DNA from: Okapia johnstoni
Lineage: Eukaryota > Chordata > Mammalia > Artiodactyla > Giraffidae
DNA: 64,000 nucleotides
Reading direction: 5' to 3'
Assembly (NCBI GenBank): GCA_024291935.2
Contig: CM044306.1
Location: forward strand, 1-64,000
Shown: positions 46,540-58,171 of the stretch, piece by piece
Layout: every line of letters starts with the position of its first letter
Numbering within the stretch: position 1 is the stretch's first letter
Program-made: the position numbers and the translations under genes
Notes under the pieces: generated by a model
Seen by the model: the letters and a program-made list of their open reading frames with translations, nothing else
Databases searched by the model: none
Told to the model about the DNA's origin: nothing

Positions 46540-47387
46540 CTGCTGCCCCTCCCCATTACAGAACTGTGCGCCCACCTCAGGGCCTGAGGAGGCTCAACCC
46601 GTGCTGCTGAAGTCAGCAGAAGGGGAAGGCCTCAGAGTGACAGGACGACCCCCACCTGGGGCTCCTACCCCCCTGTATATCCTGCATGCAGGACACATGC
46701 AGAGTCCTTCATGTGGCCCCACCCCAAGCCCATGGTCATCACCTGTCACCCGGGGAGTCCTTGTCACAGGGCAGCTCCCTGGATGGCCCGAGGGCTTCTC
46801 CTGGCCCACGTTCACTCACGGATGCCTCATGGGTCACTTCAAGTGACCCCTCCGTTGTTGGGGTCAATGGTTATCGTTGTTTCAGAGAGATTTTTCTATC
46901 TCAAGAGAGGGATAAAGTGGCAACATGGTGTTGCCACTCAGGATCCGCTGCTGCAGCTCCCAGAAGTCCGGTCCCATGAAAGGCAGGGACCCAGGCCCCA
47001 TGAGTACAGAACCACTCCCAGGCTCCACGCGTCCAGGTGAGCAGCCATCACAGAAGGTGCTGACTGAGTGGGAAAGTCTGTGATTCTTATACTCATCTCA
47101 GTATTAAGAAGTAGGGTCTCTGGCGTCAGGTCTCTTCTGCGGGCGACACCTTCTGGTGGCAGCACTGCCCAGCAGGCACCAGCTGCTGGAATGGGCCTTG
47201 GCCGCCTCACCTACCAAGCAGCCACCATCCAGTAAACAGTCAATCACGTCTCGTGCACTCACATACTCCGTGACAAGGAACACCGTTTACTCAGTGTCAA
47301 TCACCTGGAGGAGCTTTCAAGACCCCGATGCTCTGGACTTTGCAAGAGAAGTCTCTGGAGGCTGAAGGAGTTCTGCTGACTCTTGTT
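46540..47387 (-). pseudogene. Processed pseudogene of a MARK-type Ser/Thr kinase
   Basis: MARK (microtubule affinity-regulating) kinases are AMPK-related and phosphorylate tau/MAPs. Read on the minus strand from 47387, the pieces follow family order: NKSQQNSFSLQRLL (for the ..KTQLNSSSLQKLF part), QVIDTE*TVFLVTEYVS (hinge), RRDLTPETLLLN (catalytic loop), ITDFP (DFG site), DAWSLGVVLYSW, SLPF.., then RRGHLK..VNVGQE (end of kinase domain), a UBA-like remnant near 46700, and VTLRPSPSADFSSTG in the spacer (46600-46640). No introns separate parts that lie in separate exons in MARK genes, so it is a retrocopy. It is dead: stop at 47287-47289, several frameshifts, HRD to RRD, the catalytic-loop Asn lost, DFG to DFP, and the activation loop mostly deleted. 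Which MARK paralogue, or a MARK-derived testis kinase, cannot be told. Confidence 0.85.
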
Positions 47388-47479
47388 AGCGGCCTTCCTG
47401 AAAAGAAGACCACCCTCATCATATTTACCTCAATAAGGTCATCAGCAAGTTCATCATTAGCAAGCTTGGGGGACCAGGA
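47388..47479. other. Flank of the kinase pseudogene
   Basis: A/T-rich; no clear N-terminal kinase sequence and no obvious duplication flanking the retrocopy. Confidence 0.4.
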
Positions 47480-49960
47480 GACAGTGGGTTGACTGATTCA
47501 AAGCACTGAAGGAAAAAATACGTCAACCAAGAATCCTGTGGCTGGCAAAACAAGAGCGTTCTTTAGCACTAGGCCCACTTTGCCTAGAGGACACTGGACA
47601 GTAACTCAAAAAACAAGTGTATATAAGGGGAAAATAGGAAGTAACTACACAAGCCACAAGCAAGATTCAGAAAAGATGTGAGATCTTAAGTTTACATCTC
47701 AGGCTGGTCCTCAGCTCAGAGACTGCCCACAACAATTAGAAGCACAAAAACAGTATCAGTAACTTTCACAAACAGCAAACCCTGGGGAAGAGGGGGAACC
47801 TTATTTCCAGAGTTACCACATTATTGCACTCAAATGTCTAGTTTTCAACAAAAAATATCACAAGGAAGAGCAGCAACATCAACATGGTGGAACAGGAGAT
47901 TTCTACTACCTTCCCCCAAAGAAAACCAATTTGGATGACCACCCACAGACCAGAAAGCCTTTGTGGGAGGCCCAGAGTCCAGGAGTGGGTACCAATACAA
48001 TGCTGGGCAAAAAAAAAACAAATCAGATATTGGGTGCATTTGGGAGGGTGAGAGAAACAGCCTGATTTTTCTCATGTTGCCCCTCCCCCAAGGTGACAAT
48101 TCAACACTAAACTAGACCTTCCTGGTCTGAAGAGCCTGCATGGTAAGCACCCACCTGACGCCTCCCCCCGCTGCACCCTTCCCTGTGGATGCTCTGACAG
48201 CTGTGAGAACGCACTCAGGCAGTCAGGGAGCCTGAGCAGAAAACTGCCTGAGTCAGCAGGCCTAGGAGAAACCACAGAATGGACCACTGAGCAGGCCCCT
48301 AGGGAAAGCAAAGGGATACTGTCAGCCAGGCTCTGCAGGGTCCAGAGAGGGCACCTGAGCTTCAGCGTTCGCCACAAGATGTGTGGAGCAGGTGTCCCCA
48401 AAGTAACGACGTGAGAGCTCCTAGCACAGCCCACAGGGGGTGTTTCTCTCCTGAAGTCAGCCAGTAAGGACCAGAAGAGGTCACTTCTCTCCAGATGTGA
48501 AGACAGCAACACAGGGCTTCAAGGAATATGAAAAACCGAGATCCAGGTATAAAATAAATAAGTCACAGGAAGGTGGTGTACAGCATAAGGAATCCAGTCC
48601 ATGAAACTGCAGTAACTTTTTATGATGACAGAAGGCTCCTGGACTTACCTTTGTGATCAATTCATAATCTATAAAAATGTTGACTCACTACGCTGTACAC
48701 CCCAAACTAATATAATATTGTGTGTCAACTATACTTCAGCAAAAAATCTTTAAAGAAATAAAATTTAAGGAAACATGACACCCTCAGTGGAACACAGTAA
48801 CTGTCTAATAACTGACCGCAAAGAAATGGAAATCTGCAATTTACCCAATAAATAATTCAAAATAACTTTTAAGGAATCTCAGTGAGCTAAAAGCCAGAGA
48901 AGGACAAGTCACCACAATTCAGAAAACAATATGTGAAGAAATGAGAAGCTCTGCAGGAAGAAAGAAATCATTAAAAAAAAGAATTATGTAGACATTCTTG
49001 GACTGAAGAATACAATGGATGAAATTTAAAATGCAATGGACAACACCAACCGCAGAATGGGTCAAGAGAAAGAACTTGTGAAGTAGTAGATAGGACCTTG
49101 AAATTATTCAACCAAAGGGGAAGAAAGATAAAAGAATGAAGAGCGAAAAAAAATCCTGTGGATCCTGTGAACATCTAAGAAGTGGTGGAGTCTCAGGAGA
49201 AGAGAGAGACGAGAGGTCAGAAAGTATATTTAAAGAAATAATGGCTGAAAACTTCCCAAATCTGGGGAGAAATTTTGATATCTGAGTTTACGGAGCTAAT
49301 AGGTCATCTGAAAATTTCAATACACAACAATCACCTCCCTATTTTTTAACAATACTGTCTGAAATAAAAGATAAAGATAGACTTTTAAAGCAACAACACA
49401 GAAAAAAGTTTATCTCATACAAGGGAACCCCTAGAAGGCTATTAGCAGAGTTCTCAGCAAGAAGCTTTCAGGTCAAGAGAGTGATGGGATGATATAATAT
49501 TAATAAATATTCTAAAAGAAGAAACTGCCAACAAAGAATACTTTACCTGGTAAAGTGTTCTCTCAGAAATGAGGTAGAGGCTTTTCCAAACAAACAAAAG
49601 CAGAGGGAGTTCATTACCACTAAAAGCTGAAAGGAGTTCTTCAAGTTGCCTTGAAAGGGCATGATACTCATAAGAAAACCGAGGATGCAAGTAGATAAAG
49701 AAGATAAAGATAAGCATGTAGCCAAATTCAGCATATTCTAATGCTGAATATGGTTGTGTGTTAATCATTTAACTCTAATATAAATATTAAAGGACAAAGG
49801 TAATAAAAGTAACTATAGCTATAAAATTTGTTAATGAATACATGATATCAAAAGAGGTAAACTGTGACATCCAAAACATGAGAGGGGAGGTAGAGTTTTA
49901 ATATACAATCAAAATTAAGTTATCAGCATGAAACAGACATATCTGGAAGATGATTTATGT
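47480..49960 (+). repeat. Old mammalian L1 (L1M-type) remnants
   Basis: Recognisable 3' UTR-type wording of old L1: 'actgattcaaagcactgaa' followed by 'gtcaaccaagaatcctgtg' (about 47490-47545), and 'aaggagttcttcaagttgcc' near 49630. The middle is diverged. Frames are short on both strands. Confidence 0.6.
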
Positions 49961-50160
49961 AAGCCTGGTGGCTCAGTGGTAAAGAACCTGCCTGTCAAAG
50001 CAGGAGACATGGATTCAATCCCTGATCTGGGAAGATCCCCTGAAAAAGGGAATGGCACTTCTCAGTAAAAACCCACTCCAGTATCCTCGCCTGGGAAATC
50101 CCATGGACAGAGGAGCCTGGAAGGCTCCTCTGTCCATGGGGTTACAAGGAAGTCAGATGC
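49961..50160 (+). mobile_element. Bov-tA SINE with an 18-bp hairpin
   Basis: Sense SINE. At 50100-50117 and 50123-50140 it has perfect 18-bp inverted arms around a 5-base loop, replacing the normal Bov-tA wording downstream of 'gacagaggagcctgg'. Confidence 0.9.
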
Positions 50161-50324
50161 CCTGGGGATATACTGGGCTACGGCTAATGGAAGTTCTTGA
50201 CTTAAATTCTTACTTATGACCTTACTAATAACTGATAGCTATATTTTCTGTCACTTGCTTCAGAAAATTGTTTGCGATATTACCAAATACGTAACTGAGC
50301 CTCTGATAAAATGATGATGTGTGC
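50161..50324 (+). repeat. ERV-derived fragment
   Basis: 'ggaagttcttgacttaaatt' and 'tatgaccttactaataa' match the interior of the ERV remnant near 27800-27850 in reverse. Only about 100 bp are clear. Confidence 0.5.
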
Positions 50325-50545
50325 ATGCTAAGTCGCTTCAGTCATGTCCGACTCTTTGTGACCTCATGGACCATGGCCCACCAGGCTCCTCTGTCCATGG
50401 GATTCTCCAGGTAAGAATTCTGGAGTGGGTTGACATACCCTTCTCCAGGGGGATCTTTCCAACCCAGGGATCGAATCTGCACCTCTTATGTCTCCTGCAT
50501 TGGCAGGTGGGTTCTTTACCACTAGCACCACCTGGGAAGCTCCAT
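50325..50545 (-). mobile_element. Bov-tA SINE
   Basis: Antisense copy from 'taagtcgcttcagtcatgtc' to 'agcaccacctgggaagctcc'. Confidence 0.92.
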
Positions 50546-51205
50546 AAATTATCATACGATCCAATAATCCCACTACTGGACATGTACCCTGAGAAAACCA
50601 TAACTGAAAAAGACACACATACCCCAATGTTCATTGCAGCATTATTTACAATAGCCAAGACATGGAAGCAACCTAGATATTCACGAACGGATGAATGGAT
50701 GAAGAAGTTGTGGTACTACACACAATGGAATATTACTCAGCCATAAAAAAGAACACATGGGAGTCAGTTCTGATGAAGTAGATGAACCTAGAGCCTATTA
50801 CACAGAATGAAGTCAGAAAAATATCATAAATTAATGCATATATATGGAATCTAGAAAGATGGTACTGATGAACCTATTTGCAGGGCAACAGTGGAGATGC
50901 ACACCATGGAGATGGACACCATGAGGGAAGGAGAGGGAGGGATAATTCGGAGAGTAACACTGAAACATACATATCACCATACGTAAAATAGATAGCCAAT
51001 GGGAATTTGCTATAAGACACAGGGAGCTCTAACTTGGTGCTCTGAGACAACCCCAGGATGGGATGGGATTGGAGGTAGCAGGGAGGTTAAAGGGAGGGGA
51101 CATGTGTATACCTAGGGCTGATTCATGTTGATGTATGGCAGAAACCATCACAGTATTGTAAAGTAATTACCTCCAATTAGAAATAAATTAAAATAAAAAG
51201 CATCT
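50546..51205 (+). mobile_element. L1 3' end
   Basis: Sense L1 ORF2 end and 3' UTR, ending in 'aaataaattaaaataaaaag'. Confidence 0.92.
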
Positions 51206-51229
51206 CTATTAAGTCAGTGTCTTCCAGGA

Positions 51230-51425
51230 AAAAGGGCTTCCCTGGTGGCTCAGACAGCAAAGAATCTGCCTGCAATGCAAGGGACCCGGGTTCAATCCCT
51301 GGGTCAGGAAGATCCCCTGGAGAAGGATATGGCAACCCACTTCAGTATTCTGGCCTGGAGAATTCCATAGACATAGGAGCCCGGGTTCATGGGGTCGCAA
51401 AGAGTCAGACACTCCAGAGAAAATG
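51230..51425 (+). mobile_element. Bov-tA SINE
   Basis: Sense copy with a well-preserved head ('gggcttccctggtggctcag'). Confidence 0.93.
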
Positions 51426-52133
51426 AACCAGTAGGTTACACATAGATGGCTAGAAAGAGATTTTTTAGGTGGGATTGGCTCACATGATGATGGAAGCTGA
51501 GAAGTCCCAGAAGCTGCTGTGCCATCTGCAAGCTGGAGGCCTGGGAAAGCTGGTGGTGTGGTTCCTCTCCAAACCTGGAGGCAGGAGAACAAGGGCAGCA
51601 GCAGTATAAGTCCCATTCTGAGCCTGAAGGCCTGAGAAACAGAACCAAAGGCAATTTTAGGAGACAGAAGTCCAGGCTCAGAAAACAAGCTCCATCCTTC
51701 ACCCTGTCACCCCCCTAATCCTCTGACACTCCTTCCCCCCACCCTGCCTTTTTGCTGTCTCCAGGCCCTCAGAGGACTGGGCAAAACCCTCACTGATGAC
51801 CATGACCCTTTCCAAAGTCTCTGAATTCAAATGCTAATCTCTTATGGAAACAACCCCACAGACACACCTAGAATAGTTTTACCAGCCTTCTGGGCATCCC
51901 TTAGCCCAGTCAAGTAACCATCTCAGCACTGAACTCTGCAGTTTGGGTCCACTCCCTGCTGCCCACACTGCCCTGCTGGTCCAGCCCCCTCTACTCTGCA
52001 CTCCTTCCTCCCTCTGTGGAGCCCCTTTTGGTCCATTTTCCTTTCTTACTGGGCCTTTCCCTGACACCAGCATCCCCCCCACTCTCCTCCATCTCCCTCC
52101 TTCTGTTACTGAATAATGCAAGTCCCTCTGCCT
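51426..52133. repeat. Ancient interspersed repeat and low-copy DNA
   Basis: 'ttggctcacatgatgatgga', 'agctggaggcctgggaaagc' and 'attcaaatgctaatctctta' belong to an old mammal-wide repeat that I could not name with certainty. No gene. Confidence 0.5.
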
Positions 52134-53564
52134 AAAGCACGGTTCAGTTCAGTTCAGTTCAGTCACTCAGTCATGTCTGACTCTTTGGAACTCCATGGAC
52201 TGCAGCACACCAGGCTTCCCTGTTCATCACCAACTCCTGAAGTTTACTCAAACTCATGTCCATTGAGTCAGTGATGCCATCCAACCATCTCATCCTCTGT
52301 CGTCCCCTTCTCCTCCCACCTTCAATCTTTCCCAGCATCAGGGTCTTTTCAAATGAGTCAGTTCTTCACATCAGGCCAAAGTATTGGAGCTTCAGCTTCA
52401 GCATCAATCCTTCCAATGAATATTCAGGACTGATTTCCTTTAGGATGGACTGGTTGGATCTCCTTGCTATTCAAGGGACTCTCAAGAGTCTTCTCCAACA
52501 CCACAGTTCAAAAGCATCAATTCTTTGATGCTCAGCTTTCTTTCTAATCCAATTCTCACATCCATACATGACCACTGGAAAAACCATAGCCTCCACTAGA
52601 CGGACTTTTGTCAGTAAAGTAATGTCTCTGCTTTTTAATATGCTGTCTAGGTTGGTCATAGCTTTTCTTCCAAGGAGCAAGCGTCTTTTAATTTCATGGC
52701 TGCTGTCACCATCTGCAGTGATTTTGGAGCCCCCCAAAAATAAAGTTTGCCACTGTTTCCACTGTTTCCCCATCTATTTGCCATGAAGTGATGGGACCAG
52801 ATGCCATGATCTTAGTTTTCTGAATGTTGATTTTTAAGCCAGCTTTTTGACTCTCCTCTTTCACTTTCATCAAGAGGCTCTTTAGTTCTTCACTTTCTGC
52901 CATAAGGGTGGTGTCATCTGCATATCTGAGGTTATCGATATTTCTCCCAGCAATCTTGATTCCAGCTTGTGCTTCATCCAGCCCAGCGTTTCTCATGATG
53001 TACTTTGCATATAAGTTAAATCAGCAGGGTGACAATATACAGCCTTGACGTACTCCTTTCCCAATCTGGAACCAGTCTGTTGTTCCATGTCCAGTTCTGT
53101 TTCTTCTTGACCTGCATACAGATTTCTCAGGAGGCAGGTGAGGTGGTCTGGTATTCTCATCTCTTTCAGAATTTTCCACAGTTTGTTGTGATCCACACAG
53201 TCAAGGCTTTGGCATAGTCAATAAAGCAGAGGTAGATGTTTTTTTGGAACTCGCTTGCTTTTTCAACGATCCAACGGGTGTTGGCAATTTGATCTCTGGT
53301 TCCTCTGCCTAAATCCAGCTTGAACATCTGGAAGTTCATGGTTCACATACTGTTGAAGCCTGGCTTGGAGGATTTTGAGCATAACTTTGCCAGCGTGTGA
53401 GATGAGTGCAATTGTGGGGTAGTTTGAACATTCTTTGGGATTGCCTTTCTTTGGGATTGGAATGAAAACTGACCTTTTCCAGTCCTGTGGCCACTGCTGA
53501 GTCTTCCAGATTTGCTGGCATATTGAGTGCAGCACTTTCACAGCATCGTCTTACTGAAAAGCAC
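52134..53564 (-). mobile_element. BovB, 5'-truncated, with 7-bp duplication
   Basis: Antisense copy at 52141-53557 flanked by AAAGCAC (52134-52140, 53558-53564). The reverse transcriptase and C-terminal domain are readable in reverse frames 53263-53541, 52993-53196, 52706-52996 and 52471-52773; YADD is kept but the frames are shifted. The 3' end shows the (TTCAG)n-type repeat at 52143-52165. Confidence 0.95.
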
Positions 53565-54319
53565 AGTAAGGCCAAACAGTGCTAAAACATTGGAGTCTGG
53601 AGCAAAGAAATATTTGTTACAGGGCCATGTGAGGAGATATGTAGCTCATGCCCATAACCCCAAAGTTACTAAAAGTTTTCAGCAAGCCTCTTTAAAAACA
53701 AAAGGTGAGGGAGGGGAGTGGTTAGTTGTTGCAGATTTCTTGCTGTCAGATCCTTTGTTCCTGAGGTCAGATCATGGTCTGGTAATGATGTTCCTGTAAA
53801 TTGCTACCAAAAGATGTTATTCTCTGTCCTGACAAGAAAGGGCAAGGTCCCAGGGCACAGCTGTCATCCTCCAGGGTCCCGACCCTGGCTAAGAGGAGGC
53901 AGAGCTCGGCTTGCAGCTCCCTCAGAGCCAGGTCCCCACAGCCTGCCCAGCTGTCATCAGTGAGGGAGCCAGGCGCCCAACTCAGCTGGCCCTCAGCCAC
54001 CCAACGGGGAAGAGACCAGGCCTCTCAGACTGCGACCCAGGCAGATGGCCACTGCTACCAGGTCACAAAGACCAGCATGGGGGTGAGGTTTAGCACTCCT
54101 CAAGGCCTGGGCCTCGGCTAGGGGGTGGTCTTGGCAAGGGCTCTGGAGTCCTGCAGGACAGTCCCCAGCCTGTTCTCTGGGGCCCACAAGGCCGAGGTGA
54201 GCTGGAGGGCTTCGGGGAGAAGGCCAGGATCCACCTCTTACCTCACTCTCCTCCACCTCAGGAGGACCAGCCCGTTCACTGTTGTCCGACTCCTCTCACT
54301 GTCACGCTTTAACCGACCG
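53565..54319. other. Low-copy DNA, GC-rich at right
   Basis: No recognised gene. The first 250 bp have LTR-like wording. Small frames on both strands (53801-54121, 53993-54256) overlap and are not credible. Confidence 0.4.
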
Positions 54320-54560
54320 CAGCTCGTGGGCGGGGCTCGCTGCTGCACTGTCCAATGACTGAGCAGGACTACTATTGGCAGCTCACTGACAGTTGGTTGC
54401 CAGTGGGCGCCTTCCCCCAGGCACCAGCCAATGACTGAGCAGGACCTGCCCTAACAGTGCAGAGCGATGATGCACAGCAATGGTTGCTCTGCTAAGGGCG
54501 GAGCTCGCTGTGCTCTGTTACACTTCCTCCTCTCTTTTCTCCTCAGCTCCCCATCCCCAA
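54320..54560 (+). promoter_or_regulatory. Promoter-like region with duplicated CCAAT and GC boxes
   Basis: The 18-base word CCAATGACTGAGCAGGAC occurs at 54352-54369 and 54428-54445. A reverse CCAAT (ATTGG) lies at 54374-54378 between them. GGGCGGGGC (54328-54336) precedes the first box, and a related 'gggcggagctcgctgtg' follows the second near 54496. An acceptor-like pyrimidine tract with CAG ends at about 54545. This is typical of an NF-Y/Sp1 type promoter. No coding frame is recognised downstream. Confidence 0.45.
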
Positions 54561-55479
54561 TCTGGACATTCAGGGAATGGAGTGAGGACGCCATCACCCA
54601 GAAAGGCACACTTGCCAGTGGGAACTCAAACTCCCCCTGGGAGACATGGCCAACGGGGTGTCACGGGAGAGGGGCCGGTCTCTGAGGGGTGACGTGCGGA
54701 GGGCACTGGGGAGGGGCAGGGCCTGGCTGTGGGAGGAGGAGGGGATTCTCGGGAGAGGACTGGGGCCCAGGGAGGGCCCTGAGGGGACAGGCTAGGAGCC
54801 GGGGCGAGAGCCCACCCCCAGAGGGACCTGACGTGTGCGGCCTCAGTCAGGAGACCCGGGTGGCAGGCTGTCCGCACAGGCCAGAGTGCCAAAGGGCCGG
54901 TTGGGAGTTTAACAGAAATGGCCTGGTACCTGGGGCGGAGCAACCCTCGCCTGCCCTTCTAGGGACTGCCCTCAGCCTGCACAGGCCAGTCGGTGTGTGC
55001 TTTCCTGGATGATGCAGTTCCTGTGGAGCCTGCGAGATGATACTGAGCTGGGAGGGAGGGAAGACGCCACCCAGGAGCTGCAGGGAGCGTCCAGCTCTGC
55101 ACGAACACCTTGATAGTTCCGGCAGCTGGATGCTCCCACCCTGACTCCACCCGCCACGCTTCCTGACCTGCTCCAGCCCTGCTCCCCTCCCTGCTGGGCC
55201 CCCCCCGCAAATGGTCACCCTCCCACTGCCTGCGCCCTGGGCCAGCTCTCATTCTACAATAAGGAAAGCCCAACCACATGATTTGGGGCATTGGGTATTT
55301 TATCAATTTTCCAGTAGAATCTGTTCCACAGTAGAGGATCTGGTTTTCCTGACGGCCAGCTGTCAGGAGGGGTCCCAGGGAACTTTCTGTGTTTGGGGAA
55401 ACATCACTGTTACACCGAGGATGACCCACAGTCTGGCTCTGCTGGAGCCCCTCATGGAGACGAAAGTCAGCCTCATCTC
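54561..55479. other. GC-rich low-copy DNA, no recognised gene
   Basis: Open frames on both strands are overlapping and low-complexity. No repeat family seen until L1-derived sequence starts at about 55485. Confidence 0.4.
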
Positions 55480-56100
55480 CTCGGCACAGTAAGTGAAGTC
55501 AGTCAAAGAGAGAAAGACAAATATCATGACATATCACTGAAAACTGGGATTTATAAATTCATACAAATGAACTCATTTACACAGTAGAAACAGACTCACC
55601 AACTTAGAAAACCAACTTAGGTTTATTCAAAAAAGTGTTGTGTGTGTGTTACTCGCTCACTCCTGTCCGACTCTTCGCAACACCACGGACTGTAGCCCGC
55701 CAGGCTCCTCTGTCCATGGAATTTTCCAGGCAAGAACACTGGAGTGATTGCCATTTCCGTCTCCAAGTGAACTTCCCCACCCAGGGACTGAACCCGGGTC
55801 TCCCGCATCGCAGGCCGACTCTTTCCCGTGTGAGTATTAAGGGGAAGGGATACATGAGGAGTTTGGAATTAATATATACACATTAATCTATATCCAAAAG
55901 ATAATGAAAAAGAACCTACTGAGTAGCACAGGGAAGTCTGCTGAATACACTGTAAAAACCTCTATGGGAAAAAGAAACTGAAAAAGAATAGATGTATGTC
56001 TATGGATAAGTGAAGCGAGTCCCTGTACACCCGCCTCCAAAAAACAAGGAAATCAAGTCTAATATGAAATGACAATGAAATGGCGAAAAAACACACACAC
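55480..56100 (+). repeat. Unit tail (old L1 3' end), interrupted by a SINE
   Basis: Nearly the same wording as 61670-61990 ('aaatatcatgacatatcact', 'caaatgaactcatttacaca'). Marks the start of the second array block. Confidence 0.75.
55645..55830 (-). mobile_element. Bov-tA SINE
   Basis: Antisense copy, 'ctgtccgactcttcgcaaca' to 'gactctttcccgtgtgag'. Confidence 0.88.
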
Positions 56101-56125
56101 ACCAAAACTATGGGGCATGAAGAAA

Positions 56126-56143
56126 TGCTGCCACCTTGTGGCC
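56126..56143 (-). promoter_or_regulatory. CTCF-like motif in unit U9
   Basis: Minus-strand word GGCCACAAGGTGGCAGCA, one mismatch from the CTCF consensus by eye; the best of the set. Confidence 0.55.
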
Positions 56144-57359
56144 ATTTATCATAACAACTTTAAAAGCTGTGCTGATGGGCACTGAAGATTCACAAGGCCC
56201 GTGGGGCTCGAAGTAAAAAACATCTGCCCTCAAATAATGTCATAGGCGGAGTCACCAAAAAAGAATTTAAAATTGGGCAATCCTTCAAGAAGCCAAGGTC
56301 AAAAGGCACGTTTAACTTACACTCTTTGAAGAAAAATCACATGAATAGAGGCCAACGGCACTAAGTATTAAGAGAAATGCAAATCAAAGCTACAAAGAGC
56401 TACAAACAGTAAACGCTACAGAGGGTGTTGAGAAAAGGGAACCCTCCTCCGTGGATACAGGGGATGTCAACTGGTCGCAACCACCATGGAGGATAAGGTG
56501 GAGGTTCCTTAAACAATGAAAACCAGCATGAAATTAGAATACTCCTGCCACCACACCTAAAATGAACTCCAAACAGCAAAAAGATCTAAACATCAGGATG
56601 GATGCTATGAAATACTTGAGGGAAATACAGGCAGAACATGCTTTTATGTAAATCACAGTGAGTTCTTTTGGATCCACATCTTAGAATACTGCAAACTAAA
56701 CCTAACATAAACTGAGATCGAATTAACCTGGAAAGCATTTGAAAGCTAGGAAACCCTGAAGGAAAAATCCAAGACTCAGAGTAGGAAATTACAATCTTTG
56801 AAAACGAAGATGCCCACAAAAAATCTGTCTCCAGAACACACAAACACGTGCAGCTAAATATTAAACAAAACAAAAAGCCATCCACACACAGAAAATGGGC
56901 CACCGTTCAAAACGGACATTTTCATGTAGAAAACATACAGATGACCCTGAACCACATGAAAAGATACTCAGCATCACTGCTTATTACAAAACTGCAAATT
57001 AGATGTCCAATGAGGTACCACCTCACACCCGTTAGAATGGCCATCTCAAAAACTCTCCAACATTGAAGCTGGAGATGCTGTGGGGAGAAGGGAATCCTCC
57101 TACAGTCCTTGGGACTGTAAATTGGTAATTGGCTGGGAAGAACTGTATGGAGGTTTAAAAAAAAAAAAAGAATAAATAACCTTAGAGCTACAGTAGGGTC
57201 CAAGACTCCCACACCCAGGCAGAAATCCAAACAACCCAACATTTTAAAAGACACTGGCACCTCTGGGACCCCAGCTGCACCAGGGACCAAAGCCAAGACC
57301 CAGAAACAGCCTAAGTGAGGAAGGACAGATGCAAGGGTAAAGAAGAGAGGGTATGTACG

Positions 57360-57812
57360 TTGTTGTTGTTCAGTTGCTAAGTCCTGTCTGGCTCTTTGTG
57401 ACCCCGTGGACTGCAGCGTGCCAGGCTTCTCTGTCCTTCACTATCTCCCGGAGTTCGCTCAAACTCATGTCCATTGAGTCAGTGATGCCATCCAACCATC
57501 TCATCCTCTGTTGCCCACTTCTCCTGCCCTCCATATTTCTCAGCATCAGGGTCTTTTCCAATGAGTTGGCTCTTCGAATCAGGAGGCCAAAATATTGGAA
57601 CTTCCAATGAATATTCAGGGTTTATTTCCTTTAGAATTGACTTATTTGATCTCCTTGCTGTCCAAGGGACTCCCAAGAGTCTTCTCCAACACCACAATTC
57701 AAAAACCATCCCAAAGAAACAGAAATGCAAGAAGGCAAAATGGCTGTCTCTGGAGGCCTTACAAATAGCTGAGTAAAGAAGTGAAAGGCAAAGGAGAAAG
57801 GGAAACAGATAC
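57360..57812. mobile_element. BovB with 5' inversion (twin-priming pattern)
   Basis: 57360-57704 is the BovB 3' end in reverse. 57705-57812 is a BovB piece from the endonuclease-RT linker in forward orientation ('aagaaggcaaaatggctgtc', 'cttacaaatagctgag'). The opposite orientation of the 5' piece next to the 3' piece is the pattern of twin priming. No clean duplication found. Confidence 0.85.
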
Positions 57813-58171
57813 ACAATGCAATATGACTGAGCCATTAAGAAGGAGGAAATAATGCCATGTCCAGCCACATGGACATGGATGAAAGTAGAGGTGATCATGC
57901 TAAGTGTACTAAGGGAGTCAAGGAGAGATTACTATTATGACCTCACTGGTAGGTGAAATCTAAAAATGTAACAAATGAACTTCTTATCCAGGATAAATAG
58001 CCTCACCTGGCTTAGAAAATAAACATAATGTTACCAGTAAAGACAAAGGGTGGCAGGGAGAAAGGAGCCTGTTCAAACTGACATATGCACACTGCTATTT
58101 GTAAAACCAATCCACAGGGATTACAAAGAACCTTATTTGATACTCTGTAATAACCTATATTGGAAAAGAAC

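Noticed and set aside
47156..47365. Forward 69-codon open frame
   Set aside because: It is the antisense of the MARK-type pseudogene and matches nothing itself.
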